NCBI GenBank assembly: GCA_905116865.2
Contig: CAJHNH020004968.1
Location: 124,001 to 188,000 of the forward strand
Direction: 5' to 3'
Length of the DNA: 64,000 bases
DNA from: Candidula unifasciata
Taxonomy: Eukaryota; Mollusca; Gastropoda; Stylommatophora; Geomitridae
In this document: positions 34,299 to 45,630 of the stretch, piece after piece
Layout of the letters: every line of letters starts with the position of its first letter
Numbering within the stretch: position 1 is the stretch's first letter
Translations under genes and position numbers: made by a program
Notes under the pieces: model-generated
Database searches by the model: none
What the model saw: the letters and a program-made list of their open reading frames with translations, nothing else
What the model was told of the DNA's origin: nothing

Positions 34299-34424
34299 AT
34301 GCAGCAGCAAAGAGACATTTGCCCTGTACTTCTATCAATAATTCGAGAAGAACTTGCCAAATGCGACCAGGGGGACAGTAAGCAAGTCCTGGATGAAAAG
34401 CAGAAATGCATGCAGGCTGATCTG
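34299..34424 (+). CDS. A-type exon A2
   Basis: There are 42 codons in phase 0-0 between TGTTTTAG and CTG|gtagga. The protein reads MQQQRDICPVLLSIIREEL, then KCDQGDSKQVLDEKQKC and MQADL. Compared with A3 (53015), about a dozen codons differ, roughly two thirds of them changing the amino acid, so constraint looks weak even though frame and splice sites are kept. It is followed by a conserved intron containing an R270 copy that A3 lacks. Confidence 0.6.
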
Positions 34425-34675
34425 GTAGGAGGCCACATAAATATTTTACTTGTGAATTCTTGGTCTGGTGCTGTTTCAACAATGAATATTTACTGTGTGA
34501 CTCACAAGTCTCACAAGCTAGATTTTCACTATCATAATTTATCTCTCATCACATAATCTTCCCACGTCACTGTCTGCCTCTGCCTTGAACTTTTCATATT
34601 ATGAGTAAGGTACCAGCCAAACAAGTCAAGTCTTCCTGTTCTTTACTGTCACCTGCAACTCACATGTTTCAGTGG

Positions 34676-34828
34676 TTTGGCTTATTTGCATGCAGATGTT
34701 GGTTTATTGCCTCTCAGGAAGATGTGCTCAGGCTTTGAAGGAAGCTCCCAGTTAGTTGACTCTTTAAAACATACTTTTAGGCAGTGAGTCCATCGTTGTT
34801 TTCCCCACAATGGGGCCTGGAACCCACT
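34676..34828 (+). repeat. Dispersed repeat R270, copy 3 (partial)
   Basis: The middle and end of R270 in the intron after A2 (GCATGCAGATGTTGG, CCTCTCAGGAAGATG, GAACCCACTTGGGG). The paralogous intron after A3 lacks it. Confidence 0.65.
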
Positions 34829-35499
34829 TGGGGAACATTCGCTCTAATTAGGGATCTCTATGATGAAGTGGTCTAGTGTTTGCTGGTTTGATTCATGACT
34901 GCGTCATTCAGTTCAGAAGTGCAGTTTTTATGGAGAGTCTGGTATGTATGTCCTTGTGCTAAACTGTCAGCAGATGGCTACCCATTCTGCAGAGAAACTG
35001 AGCCATATGTGATAAAACCTAATGCATTGAGGTCAATCCTCTCAACATTTACCTTTAGCTTTTTCCGATTCTTTTCTCCCTTTTTTTGTTGCTGGTGTTC
35101 TTTTATTCCTTTGTCCTTGTGGGTTCCAGCACGGTAACAATCTAGTTAGATTATTAGATTTTTCAATGTGTGTCCTATCCACTGCCAGCATCTTGATTCA
35201 CTGGAATTCCACCCTCTTTAGTAATTTATCTGTATTATTGGTTTCCTTCTTTTCTGTTCCGGCATGACCTAATGAATGCGTATATTTTATTAGTTATTAT
35301 TTTAGTTGCTCTCTTTGATTAATGGATGTTATGTCATTTATGGGCTTCCACTTAATTTTACTTACCAGCAGATAATGATCAGTTAATACAAGGGGAAAGT
35401 CAACAAGTAATTCACACATGGCTATGGGAAGGCAGGAAAATGTAGTTGGTGATTTGCAAAGGTGTCATTAGGTGACAGCGACATTGAACTTAATGTCTC

Positions 35500-35857
35500 C
35501 GTTCGCTAGATGTTTCATGTGCATTCGCAACACAGAAACAAAATGGCGACTGTATTTATGGAGGGCATCCTCAAAGTACAAAGTGCTGTTGTTTTTTTCT
35601 AGCAAAAGGGCTGCCTGCAAAGGAAATTCATAAGGAAATGCTTCCTATTTATGCTGACAAATGTTTATACCTTAAAGCGACGCTTAGCTGGATAAAAAAA
35701 AATGTTCTCAAAGGACACTCTGCGATTGTTGATGAAGTCCGATCTGGTCGTCCTATTGATGCATCCATACAGCCAGTGGAGGAGATAATAAGAGGTGACA
35801 GGCGAGTAACGACAGCCATTTGTGACTTACTTATTGATTTCCCCTCATGCATTTAAA
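35500..35857 (+). mobile_element. mariner-type transposase N-terminal fragment
   Basis: After a degenerate start (MATVFMEG-like text near 35541), the frame from 35605 reads AKGLPAKEIHKEMLPIYADK, then SWIKKNVLKGHSAIVDEVRS and GRPID, then VEEIIRGDRRVTTAICDLL. This is the paired helix-turn-helix DNA-binding region of mariner-family transposases, including the GRP linker. The catalytic DDD domain is missing and no inverted repeats are visible. It is inserted in the A2-B2 intron and absent after A3. Confidence 0.75.
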
Positions 35858-35949
35858 CTATGCTGTCATTATTCTGGAACTCACTGCTTCCAATTTTGTT
35901 TAATGCCTCATTTACTTCTTTCAGTTCCATATAGGCCATTGCTTCACTA

Positions 35950-37484
35950 TTGGATTATGAGTTGGATTATCTTTACAGCACTCTGGACACATCCATAGAT
36001 GCTCAGATTGCCCCTTTAACATTTTTATCAGCGTTACGCGGTTAATAGTGCCAGTCCTATGCTGGTTGACAAAACTTCATGTGCATCTGGTGTGTTTCTC
36101 ATGCTTGGCTGTGCTGATCTTTACTCCCAATTCTTGTATTTTTAGCAGTGATGTGGAACACATCGCTTCCATAATTCTTAGAATGTCCTATCTCTCTAAG
36201 GGCACTAACAGTGTGTGCGTAATCCATGGGCCGGCCATCTTCAGTTAATGCGGAACCTGCCATTCTATCTGCTCTTTCCTTACGAACAACACTTGTATGC
36301 CCTGCAACAAATATGAAAGAAGAATTTTGCAATGACATCATAAGCCAACTGTCTGTGTAACGAGCCTGCCTCGACTCGCTGGATCATGCTCAAAGAATCA
36401 CTCAGGACACACACGCGGGAATAGTCCTGTGATTCAAGCCACTTGAAAGCCTGTGTCACCGCCATCATCTCCATCGTCATGCTGCTGGTGGTCATGGAGA
36501 AGACACCGCTGGCTTCTTGAACTGTTCTGCCTGAACAGCAAGCTGTAAATGCCCATGCACTCTTATGTTCTCATAAAACTGACCTTCTGTGAAGATCAAT
36601 ACATTTGTCTCATCTGACTTGTCACTGATAAGCGTGCATACCTCGGCTTTGACAGCAACTGGATTCTGCTCCCAATAACTCCTATCGTCACATGACGACA
36701 CAGGAGAATGTGAGATTAGGCGCTTTAGACGCTGGTATCCATTCCTCACCTGGATGGATATTTGTAAGGCTGCAGACCTGCATGATGTCATCCTCTGCCC
36801 TACACAGCCATGATTTGCCCCTTTTTAATTTATTGCTCCCCCATGTGGGTTTCGGGGCCTCATTGTGGGGAAAACAAGAATAGACCCACTGCCTCCCCAA
36901 AAGCATGTCGTAAGAGTCGACTAATTGGGGAGCTTCCTTTGAAGTCGGAGTGCATCTGCCGGAGAGGCAAGGAACCAACAGTCCATATTCAAGAGAATAA
37001 GATCTGTAAAACTGATGCACACACAACACTCAGGTTCTGGAGCAGGACTGCAGTTCAGTAGTGGACGAGCAACCAGAACCTTCCGCCAGAGTTTACAGCT
37101 GGTGAATGCGAAGAAGAAGAAGAAGAAGAATCTATTGCTCTTTTTCCTGTGGTGCAAAGAGTGCTTCAGATCTGAGCTTATCTTGAAGTATGCGTGAGCC
37201 CTCCAGATCTTGATCCTATAGTTTATGGTAGGGAAGTCGAGAAGGTATCTCATTGCAACACAAGAGGTGTCTCCATTGCACCCTAGAATAATGTGCCTTG
37301 CTTCATTTTGCACCTTTTCAAGACTTTCAACCTGAGCATGGTTGAGACTGAGAATGGCTAGAGAATATTCAATATGAGAAAAAAACAAGTCTATGAAACA
37401 GAATCAGAAGCAGTCTCTGCTCAATGTTAGCGGCGGCCAGGACCCTCATTGATGACAGACCTTTGCATACTTTTGTTAAAACAC
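35950..37484 (-). mobile_element. RNase H-bearing LINE, 5'-truncated insertion
   Basis: GCTTCACTA is present on both sides (35941-35949 and 37485-37493), a probable 9-base target duplication. On the minus strand the order is AAANIEQRLLLI, SHIEYSLAILSLNHAQVESL, KVQNEARHIILGC and AMRYLLDFP (end of reverse transcriptase), then, after a nested R270 copy, EMMAVTQAFKWLE and VLSDSLSMIQRVEAGS, and finally FVAGHTSVVRKERADRMAG, which are RNase H motifs. Stops and frame changes show it is dead. It interrupts the A2-B2 intron next to the poly(G) tract. Confidence 0.8.
36832..37113 (-). repeat. Dispersed repeat R270, copy 4, nested in the LINE
   Basis: A near full-length minus-strand copy separates the reverse transcriptase and RNase H parts of the LINE at 35950-37484, so R270 is a mobile repeat that was active after that LINE landed. 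Landmarks are TTCAGTAGTGGACGAGCAAC at one end and GAAACCCACA read on the minus strand at the other. Confidence 0.75.
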
Positions 37485-37493
37485 GCTTCACTA

Positions 37494-37564
37494 GGGGGGG
37501 GGGGGGGGGGGGGTGGGGGGGGGGGGGGGGGGGGGGGTGGGGGGGGGGGGGGGGGGGGGGGGGG
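37494..37564 (+). repeat. Long poly(G) tract
   Basis: About 70 bases of nearly pure G with three T interruptions. It lies at the position equivalent to G runs at 20694 and 54480 in the other A-B introns. Strong G-quadruplex potential. Confidence 0.8.
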
Positions 37565-37659
37565 TTTGTTGTGTCTTTTCCTTTTTTTTACCAGAGAACA
37601 GACAGTTCCATTCATATTTAGAATAATTTTACCTTGTCTGGTGTATGCCTGCAGAAGTC

Positions 37660-37860
37660 AGATGTGTTGGCTGAAGAGAAGAGGAAACTGGAACATGTTA
37701 CGACCACTGGAAAGATCTGTGGAAAGAGAGACAGAGGAAGATGGCATGAGAAGATTCTTGACAGCATTTTGTCATGGCATAGTGGGATGTTGACACACCC
37801 ATTTATACACACAGTTTTGTGGATCGCAGGTTGTGGAGAGGCATAATCGCCCACGCTAGT
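37660..37860 (+). mobile_element. LINE C-terminal relic
   Basis: EEKRKLEHVTTTGKICGKR, RWHEKILDSILSWHSG and WIAGCGEA match the end of the same LINE family as 5795 and 53465 (K-x-EH-x-x-TTGKI, then ILDSL-x-WH). It is dead and 5' truncated, in the A2-B2 intron. Confidence 0.65.
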
Positions 37861-38279
37861 TGCAAGGCACACATATAAGTCTGTGTTGCCTTTTAAAATT
37901 GTATTTTGTTTTCTTTTGTTCAGCTTCTTCATCACTTTGCATTCATGAATGTGACTAATCACTAAACCGTTAGTATGCACATTGTATGTTTTTAAGTCTA
38001 AGTAGTAAAAATGGTAATTTTATCAAATGACTTCAATTTTTCTTTGTGTGCGGTCCTCATGACAACACAAATATGACCCATAAAACCCTCAAATGGCCCT
38101 CTGTTTGAAATTCCTGCCTTATACGACATGCTGATAGGGTGCAGTGTTACTGTTCTCTACTCAAGTACTGTGGTAACACACATGCACTTTAGAATGTACA
38201 GAGTTATAAATTTATTGCTAATATACAAGTCATGTAATCATATATGACGTTCATCATTAACTTACACATAACCCACATC

Positions 38280-39510
38280 TGTAATTCTTACACATAATCT
38301 ATATCTGTCATTAACTTATACATAACCTGCATCTTTCATTTAACTTTCCGATAACCTGCATTTGTCATAAACTTACAGATACATTTGCCCTAAATTTTCA
38401 CAGCCTTCTACATTTGTCACTATCAGCAGTGTGCATTTTTCAACTTATTCACAGCTTTTTACATTTATTATAAACTTACACATGTTATCCTACATTTATT
38501 ATAAACTTACACATGTTATCCTACATTTATTATAAACTTACACATGGTATCCTACATTTATCATAAACTTACACATGGTATCTTACACTTATCATAAACT
38601 TACACATGGTATCTTACATTTATTAAACTATGGTATCACATTTATCATAAACTTACACATGGTATCTACATTTATCATAAACTTGCACACATGGTATCCT
38701 ACATTTATCATAAACTTACACATGGTATCTTACATTTATCATAAACTTACACATGGTATCCTACATTTATCATACATTTATCATGGTATCCTACACTTAT
38801 ACATGGTATCTTACACATTTATCCTACAAATAAACTTACACATAGTATCCTACATTTATCATAAACTTACACATGGTACACATGGTATCTTACATTTATC
38901 ATAAACTTACACATGTTATCCTACATTTATCATAAACTTACACATGGTATCCTACATTTATCATAAACTTACACATGGTATCCTACATTTATCATAAACT
39001 TACACATGTTATCCTACATTTATCATAAACTTACACATGGTATCCTACATTTATCATAAACTTACACATGGTATCCTATATCATAAACTTACACATGGTA
39101 TCTTACATTTATCATAAACTTACACATGGTATCTTACATTTATCATAAACTTACACATGGTATCCTACATTTATCATAAACTTACACATGGTATCCTACA
39201 TTTATCATAAACTTACACATGGTATCCTACATTTATCATAAACTTACACATGGTATCTTACATTTATCATAAACTTACACATGGTATCCTACATTTATCA
39301 TAAACTTACACATGGTATCCTACATTTATCATAAACTTACACATGGTATCTTACATTTATCATAAACTTACACATGGTATCCTACATTTATCATAAACTT
39401 ACACATGGTATCCTACATTTATCATAAACTTACACATGGTATCCTACATTTATCATAAACTTATACATAGCATCCTATATTTGCAATAAACTTACACATA
39501 TCCTATATCA
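38280..39510 (+). repeat. 31-bp minisatellite, about 35-40 copies
   Basis: Head-to-tail units built on ACATTTATCATAAACTTACA followed by CATGGTATCCT. Units in the middle are almost identical and the ends are degraded, as expected for an array that grows from the centre. It lies upstream of exon B2. The equivalent flank of B3 (54940-55050) has only related single-copy sequence, so expansion is specific to this unit. Confidence 0.95.
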
Positions 39511-39879
39511 CCCGTCAAGAGCTAATTGATCAATAAAAATATGTCTAACCTCATATTCTCAATGTTCCACTGTTGTGTAAAGGGTCAATTTTTTTTTTTT
39601 TTTACTTTACTAACAGATAACTGGCTACATTTATCAGAAATTATTACATAGCCTTCTACATTTTTCAACAACCTACTTAGTTTTCTAGTTTTGTCATAAA
39701 AGTTTTTTAAGTTTATAACACATAGACAAGAGTTTGTGACAACTGTATAAAACTATCTAACCTGGTGTCAGTCTGCTAAATTGATTACCTGAGGTTTGAA
39801 CCCCCCCCCCCCCTCCCCCCCAAAAAAATTGAAAAGTAGATATTCCTCTTTTTCATTTATATTACATCATATATTTCAG

Positions 39880-39975
39880 CAGCCGTTAGCCTTGGAGCAG
39901 TCAGTCAGATACACCTGTAATTGTAGAACATCACCTGCAGCAAGAAATCTACAGGGTGGTTCGGCTCAGGATGAG
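39880..39975 (+). CDS. B-type exon B2
   Basis: There are 32 codons in phase 0-0 between ATATTTCAG and GAG|gtaagt. The protein reads QPLALEQSVRYTCNCRTSPA and ends LQGGSAQDE. Near-identical to B3 except for a few residues and one codon of length. A TCNC pair is conserved. The donor is a good consensus site. Function unknown. Confidence 0.6.
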
Positions 39976-40248
39976 GTAAGTAATGTCACTGAATTGTTAT
40001 GTCCATTATTGCTTGTAAATTTTGACACATGTGCACATTGGCAGACTCCATCCAAGGTAACAGACACTGTCTACTTGTGTGTTGGTTTTTCCCAAGCAGT
40101 TTTTTTCAGTGAAGTTATCCATATGGTCTACCTAGCTTGTATGGCTTTCAGCATGCACAGCGTGCATACTTCGCTTACTGTTCCCCAGCTATAAACTCTG
40201 GCAGACAGTTCATGTTCTTCTGGAGAGATTCCATGGTTTCCTTTACGT

Positions 40249-41868
40249 TTATACAGGTGTCTGATTTTTTAAGTTTTGTGGAAGTATTTTTTGCTGCCAT
40301 TTAAGTTTGAATATTTTGTGTAATTTCTCAGTGAGGACATAACCATCTTCTTTACTAAAAACTGCTGTGGGTATCACATCAACACTTAGAGCCCTACCAC
40401 TATACAGCTGATTAGTGGCTTTCTTGGTCTTCAGAACAGTTGGTGTTTCATCTAGGGCTGTATTCATAGGGACCTGGGGCAAACCAGCTTCTTCGTTTAT
40501 GGATGGATGTAGATTCAGGAAGTTACTGAAGTGTTCAGCCCAAGGATTGAGGATTGCATTGTCATCAGTGATTAGTGTATTTCCATCTTTGCTGAGAAGG
40601 TCATAGGATGATGGTGCCTTAAGTCCATATATAGTTTTAAAAGCATCATACACATTTTTTATATCATGCCTGTCTGCTAAATGCTTAATCTCATCAGCTT
40701 TGTTGCTTAGCCATAGGTCACGCATCTGGAAAAGTTTGGTTTTAACAGTTCTTCTAATATTATTGAAGGAGTTCTTCTTTGATTTTGAATTTATATCATT
40801 AAACAGAGCTTTATAGAGGCAGTGTTTCTCCATTAGTATATGCTGAGTATCTTCTGAGTTCTCATCAAAACAACCCTGGTGTTTCCTCGTGACCAGTCCT
40901 GGTGTCTCCAAAGCTGTGCTGTAGATCAGATCTCTCAGGGGGGTCCATGTCTCTTCCATATTTGGGCCGTCTGAGGTGATGGATTGTAGATGATCCTCCA
41001 GCTTGGATATATAATACATTTTTCGTATTTTTATTTCTTAGCCTGAAGAATATGACTTTTTTCTAAGTCTTGTTTCCCTGTGGTGATCTTGTCGGTTGAA
41101 TGCGGAGGTTAGTTTTTGAAATGACGAGATGATGGTCTTTCAACATTCAGCGCAGCACATTGACTTAGTTACTCGTACGTCCTGTCTGTTGTACTTTTTT
41201 ACTATGGCATAATTAATAAGATGCCACTGTTTAGGACAGGCGTGCATCCAGGAGGTTTTGTTACGGGTAGGGAGGCGAAATAAAATGTTTGTGATAATTA
41301 CATCATGTTCTGCACAGGTCTGGAGCAGCAGTAGGCTATTGCTATTACAATTGCCAGCTCCATGTCTTCCATTTATACTGTCCCACGTGTTAAACTCTGT
41401 ACCCACTATAGTATTGAAGTCGCTAAGGATAATAAGCTTGTCATCCTTAGGTACTGGTTTGATGATAGTCCGCAGGTCTTTGCAAAATCCAGTTTATAGT
41501 CTCGTCTGTATTAGTCCTTGTTGGTGCATATGCACTTATGATTGTTGCATTCTTTTTTCATTGAAACAATGGTATTGATATTACCATCAGCCCATCTCTT
41601 TTACCTTTTAGGGGTTTAGTCAGTTCACCGACTAATGTGGTCTTCACTGCAAAACCCACTCTAGCTTCTCTGAATTCTCTGGGATTTATTCACTCCAGTA
41701 GAATGTAACCTGCACCAACGTTGCAAAGTTCGTCCTCACCAGCAAATCTTGTCTCGCTCACAGCTGGAGATTTGATGTTATATCTACCAAGTTCTTTCCC
41801 AGTCAGGGCAGTTTGTCTTTTAGATGCAGATGCATTTTCTCAATCCATGAGAGTTTGCACGTTCCATG
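40249..41868 (-). mobile_element. LINE 5' part: endonuclease and start of reverse transcriptase
   Basis: On the minus strand, starting near 41860, the text is WNVQTLMD, ALTGKELGRYNIKSPAVSET, then GNCNSNSLLLLQTCAEHDV, RLPTRNKTSWMHACPKQWHL (endonuclease domain). The open frame 41019-40249 carries TWTPLRDLIYSTALETPG, DENSEDTQHILMEKHCLYKA, LITDDNAILNPWAEHFSNFL and IPTAVFSKEDGYVLTEKLH, which leads into the reverse transcriptase fingers. It stops at 40249 before the catalytic palm. LINEs usually lose the 5' end, so keeping the 5' part and losing the 3' part is unusual. The frame of 256 codons is the longest LINE frame in the window. Confidence 0.85.
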
Positions 41869-41880
41869 AGCCAAACTTTC

Positions 41881-42540
41881 ATCATCATCATCAGTTCTCG
41901 TTATGCCTAGTGGCACATGAGGCTTCAAAGAGGACTTTCCATGCTTTCCTGTCCTGCGCAATCTTCAGTGCAGTTGTCCATGTCAAAGATGCCGCACTCA
42001 GGTCACTTTCCATCGTTCATCTCCGTGTTGTTTTTGGGCACCCCTGTTTTCTCTTTCCCTCTGGGGTCCATGTGAGAGCTGTTTTGGCAGGTATATCAGG
42101 ATTCATTCTCATAACGTGGCCAAGCCATTTCCATCTTCTCTTGGTTATCATACTGTCTAAAGTTTCTTGGTTTGTGACTTGAAGTAGTTTAGTGTTTAAA
42201 TTGTATGTGGCCAGAAAATTTTGATAATTCTACGTAGACATGTGTGGTGGAAGGTGGACAGCTTGTGTGCATCCTTTTTGGTCATTCTCCAGCATTCCGC
42301 TCCATAAAGAAGAACTGGCAAAATGATGCTCTTGTAGAGTCGGAGTTTCGTTCCTCTGCAGTAATTGTTGGATTTCCAGCTTTGTTCAGACTTGACTGTA
42401 TGTCCTCTTCGGTCCCTCCTGGGAGGGGCACCACACTGCCAAGATATGTGAAATGTTCTACATTTTCAAGATTGGTTATTTATGGTTACTGGTTGTTGGT
42501 TTGGACTGCTTGTCATATGCGCCAAACTTTAGTGGTATGT
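41881..42540 (-). mobile_element. LINE 3' part with ATG/TGA-repeat tail
   Basis: On the minus strand this matches the LINE insertion at 59492-60173 almost throughout. In the more complete copy, VEHFTYLGSVVSLLVGTEED and IQSRLNKARAAFGRMWQIWK identify the region after the reverse transcriptase core. It ends at 41881 in a short TGATGATGATGATGA tail. That tail directly abuts the endonuclease start of the next LINE (41868). Confidence 0.8.
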
Positions 42541-43325
42541 TACTGTTGACCACAGAATAAGGGTTCCCTCTAGCCTGGGTATGCTGGTCAGGACATGGTG
42601 GAGCAGGCATGTATTAGGGCTGCCAAAGTCCACTACTGATCCTATCAGTGGACAGCGACCATAAAGCCTGAGAATCCTGCATGCAGGTGTGCGGCTACGG
42701 CTGCCAACGTAACCCACGTCTGCTGCTCCCTCATTGCCACAGGACTTAAAAAAGAATAATGAGGATGATAATTGGATGAAAGTGACTTGCGCAAGGACTT
42801 AGATTTAAGTGAGGAAGAGTTGCGCAGTTCGTCGACCTCACTCTCTCGCCTGTGTCCAACTTGATCCAATGGCAGGACAATGTCGAAACGATTGGAAATG
42901 GACCTAGGTGCAGTGGATGAGAAATGCGTCTTAAGTTCTCTGTCTTGCTCAATGCTCTCCACGAGAGCCTGCTGGTAATCGCCTTCTTGTCTGTTGAATT
43001 ATAAGAGGTTTCATCCACACAATCCACCGTCGGGTCTGTGCATGCAGGGTAGGCATATCCCAAACACAGTCTGGATGTATGTCCCTCTTGATTCTCCTCT
43101 GAGAGTAGTGTGCTGGCTGGACCGTCTGTTCACACCCAGGTGCATCATTCTCTCTAGCCCATAATAATCTAGTTTCTCTTCTGACAGCCATGCATGAGGC
43201 AGGAGTGGGTTGAGTGCCTACCTTGTGTGCCATTGTTTCTAGACCATGTTCACACCAGGAGACTGCTGGCAAATAGATGTCACTTAGATTTCTTAATTCT
43301 TTACAGCTTATTCTGCAGTGTTCCT
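42541..43325 (-). other. Unassigned stretch with overlapping minus-strand open frames
   Basis: Three overlapping minus-strand frames of 105-107 codons (42645-43272) are open but show no recognisable motif. The GC content is higher than the surroundings. It may be more of a mobile element, and no paralogous copy was found in the window. Confidence 0.3.
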
Positions 43326-43329
43326 AACG

Positions 43330-44250
43330 CTTAGTGTTCTAAAACCCCCCCCCCCCCCCCCCCCCCCAGCCCCCCCCCCCTCAATATTTTTTCTCTTCTC
43401 CAGCCCCCCCCCCCTTCTCTTGATTTTTCACTCTTCCTCCCCTCTCTTCCCCTTTCTCTGTCTGTCCTTTCTCTCCAGATCATGCAGGTGTATGAGCATC
43501 CTGTTTTCTCCAAGTCATACAAACAAACTGGCTGGCTGGTTCTGCACCGCTTTGTGGTAAACTGATGCACCACAAGCTAGACGGGGTCAAGGCCCTTTGG
43601 GAGCGAGGGAACTAGAGAGTGGAAGCTCCTGGCAGCAGGAGAATTGTGCAATGAGGAGTCACCAGGAGATCTGGCTGATACCTCACACTCAGAAAAAAAG
43701 CATGACAGGCATACAATCACTCTGCTACTGGTGCCATCAGATTTGGAAATCTTCGCTGGCTGCTGGGGATGGGGAGGGAGCACTTTTGAGAATAGGCCGA
43801 GTGCTGTAATGTCAGTTTTTGAAACTCAGATCAACTAATGCAAGAACCAGGAGGGGCAGGAGAAGAGGTAATGCATCCTTTCTTTGAACCCAAATGACAG
43901 TATAGTAAATGGTCTGAGAAAATATAGACACTGGAAAACAAACAAAACATTGTGAGGTAGAATTCTTTTATGTACACCTGACTGTTGACAAAAAAAATTA
44001 TGACAGATCTTTAGGTCAAAGAGGGGGGTGTCTTATAATAGATTTAATTAGCAGCACATAAACATGTTCATAATTAAATCTTTGATGCTTTCAGCAATTT
44101 AAAAAAACAATTTTTTACCTCTATACTAAATTCTGTTTTTTTTTTCCTCTCCAGTTTGACAACGAAGAGGATATTCTTCAAAGAATGGCAAGACTTCATC
44201 ATTCTCTTGCAACCATAGAAGCTTTTAATCGTGATTTTTATGAAAGAACA
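43330..44250 (+). repeat. Local tandem duplication, copy 1 (second copy 45340-46320)
   Basis: Both copies contain a poly(C) tract, a pyrimidine-rich stretch ending TTTCTCTCCAG, ATCATGCAGGTGTATGAGCA, a segment around CACCACAAGCTAGACGGGG and a C-type exon of the K subtype. The offset is about 2 kb. Copy 1 has a single 41-base unit where copy 2 has three. The sequence between the copies holds a fold-back fragment and a LINE. Confidence 0.85.
44155..44250 (+). pseudogene. C-type exon K1 (truncated by insertion)
   Basis: The acceptor CTCTCCAG is followed by FDNEEDILQRMARLHHSLAT and IEAFNRDFYERT, the start of a C-type exon. The second half is replaced by a TA/TG microsatellite and mobile sequence at 44251, so the donor is lost. 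K2 at 46227 is its closest paralog. Confidence 0.6.
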
Positions 44251-44460
44251 TATATATATATATGTGTGTGTGTATAAATATAAACATACATACATATATG
44301 TGTGTTTGAATAAATTGTGTGTGTGTGTGTGTATATATATATTAGGGCTGTACCGAATATTTGCTTCAAATTCGGGCCGAATAGTGGACCTAATAACTAT
44401 TCAGTATTCGGCCGAATAGTTGCGGTCGGGCCGAATAGGAATAGTGGTTACCTTACACCC
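44251..44460 (+). repeat. Microsatellite and truncated fold-back element
   Basis: TA/TG tracts from 44251 to 44341 are followed at 44344 by AGGGCTGTACCGAATATTTG and repeated GGCCGAATAG palindromes, the left part of the element described at 5609. The right end is missing. Confidence 0.65.
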
Positions 44461-44869
44461 GCTTCTGGATTGGTTGCGAATAAACATATAAAGATTTCCC
44501 ACCTTGGTTCATACTGTCAAGCGTTATCTGTGTGCACCACCTATCAAGTGAACGTCTGTTTAGTACAGCTGGAAATACCTTCAGTAAGACAAGAAGCTGC
44601 CTTAATGCTGACAACATGAAACAATTGTTTTTTTTTTTTTTTAAAGCTAATGCCGCTTTCATGGATTAACTAAGCTGTCAGTGACAATTTACAAGTTTAG
44701 TTACTTATCATAAAACTAAGAATACTTTTATTCCTAGGTATTATTTACCACAGACTGACTGACTGAAGAATGCAAAACATGAAATGTTCACTATTCTGTA
44801 GTACAATTTTAATATTTCAGCGTACATTTGACATTATGGATGTTTTTTTTTTTTTTTTAGATCTATTTT

Positions 44870-45275
44870 ATACACGAAAGTGGAAGAATGGGCCTCAGTT
44901 TGAATAGTGGGAAGACAGAAGTAATGGTGGTATCAAAGAAAAAAATTATTCCTTAATGTGTAATAAAAGTCAATGGTTTTATTTTGGGACAAGTACAGAA
45001 ATTTAAGTATCCGGGCACATGGATAATATCAGATGGAAGATTCAATTCTGAAATAAGAAACAAAATAGGACAGGCAAAAACTGCATTTTATAAAATAAAG
45101 AACATCTTATGCAATATATCTTTGTCATTGAAGGTTAGAAAAAGAATTCTTGCTTGCTACATACATCCAGTTTTAACATATGGCTGTAAGTCCTGGACAA
45201 TCGGTAGGCAGGCCACACAATTTCTTGAGGCCTCAGAGATGTGGTTTTACATAACAATGCTTAAAATACCTTGGA
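44870..45275 (+). mobile_element. LINE reverse transcriptase C-terminal fragment
   Basis: SGRMGLSLNSGKTEVMVVSK is followed, after a stop, by VQKFKYPGTWIISDGRFNSE, IRNKIGQAKTAFYKIKN, RKRILACYIHPVLTYGCKSW and ASEMWFYITMLKIPW. These are typical successive blocks of LINE ORF2 after the catalytic YADD. The fragment ends abruptly at a poly(C) tract at 45281. It is mostly open from 44984. Confidence 0.8.
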
Positions 45276-45505
45276 CAGAGCTCCCCCCCCCCCCCCCCCC
45301 CCCCCCTTCCCAAAAAAAAAGCAACCAAGAGGTTTTGATAGAGGCGGGATACCAAAGACAACTTTTCCAGCCCCCCCCCCCCCCCTCCCCCTTTCATTTT
45401 TCACTCTTCCTCCCCTCTCTTCCCCTTTCTCTGTTTCTCTGTCTGTCCTTTCTCTCCAGATCATGCAGGTGTATGAGCATCCTGTTTTCTCCAAGTCATA
45501 CAGGT

Positions 45506-45630
45506 GTGTTGAGAAACAAACTGGCTTGCTGGTTCTGCACCGCTTTGTGTTGAGAAACAAACTGGCTTGCTGGTTCTGCACCGCTTTGTGTTTAGAAACA
45601 AACTGGCTTGCTGGTTCTGCACCGCTTTGT
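45506..45630 (+). repeat. 41-bp tandem triplication
   Basis: Three adjoining 41-base units start GTGTTGAGAAACAAACTGGC. As 41 is not a multiple of three, the open frame reads the same DNA in all three frames (GLLVLHRF, LACWFCTAL, NWLAGSAPL). The first duplicate at about 43520 has one unit, so the change came after that duplication. Confidence 0.9.

Noticed and set aside
37424..37621. Glycine- or proline-rich protein
   Set aside because: The frame is only the translation of a poly(G) tract. The same applies to 2796-3083, 43318-43560 and 58667-58849.
38280..39510. CRISPR array
   Set aside because: Units are contiguous with no unique spacers and lie in an animal intron. It is a minisatellite.
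40415..40606. Plus-strand open frame
   Set aside because: It is a shadow of the minus-strand LINE frame 41019-40249. Likewise 41258-41578 and 41721-42182 mirror LINE endonuclease and 3' sequence.
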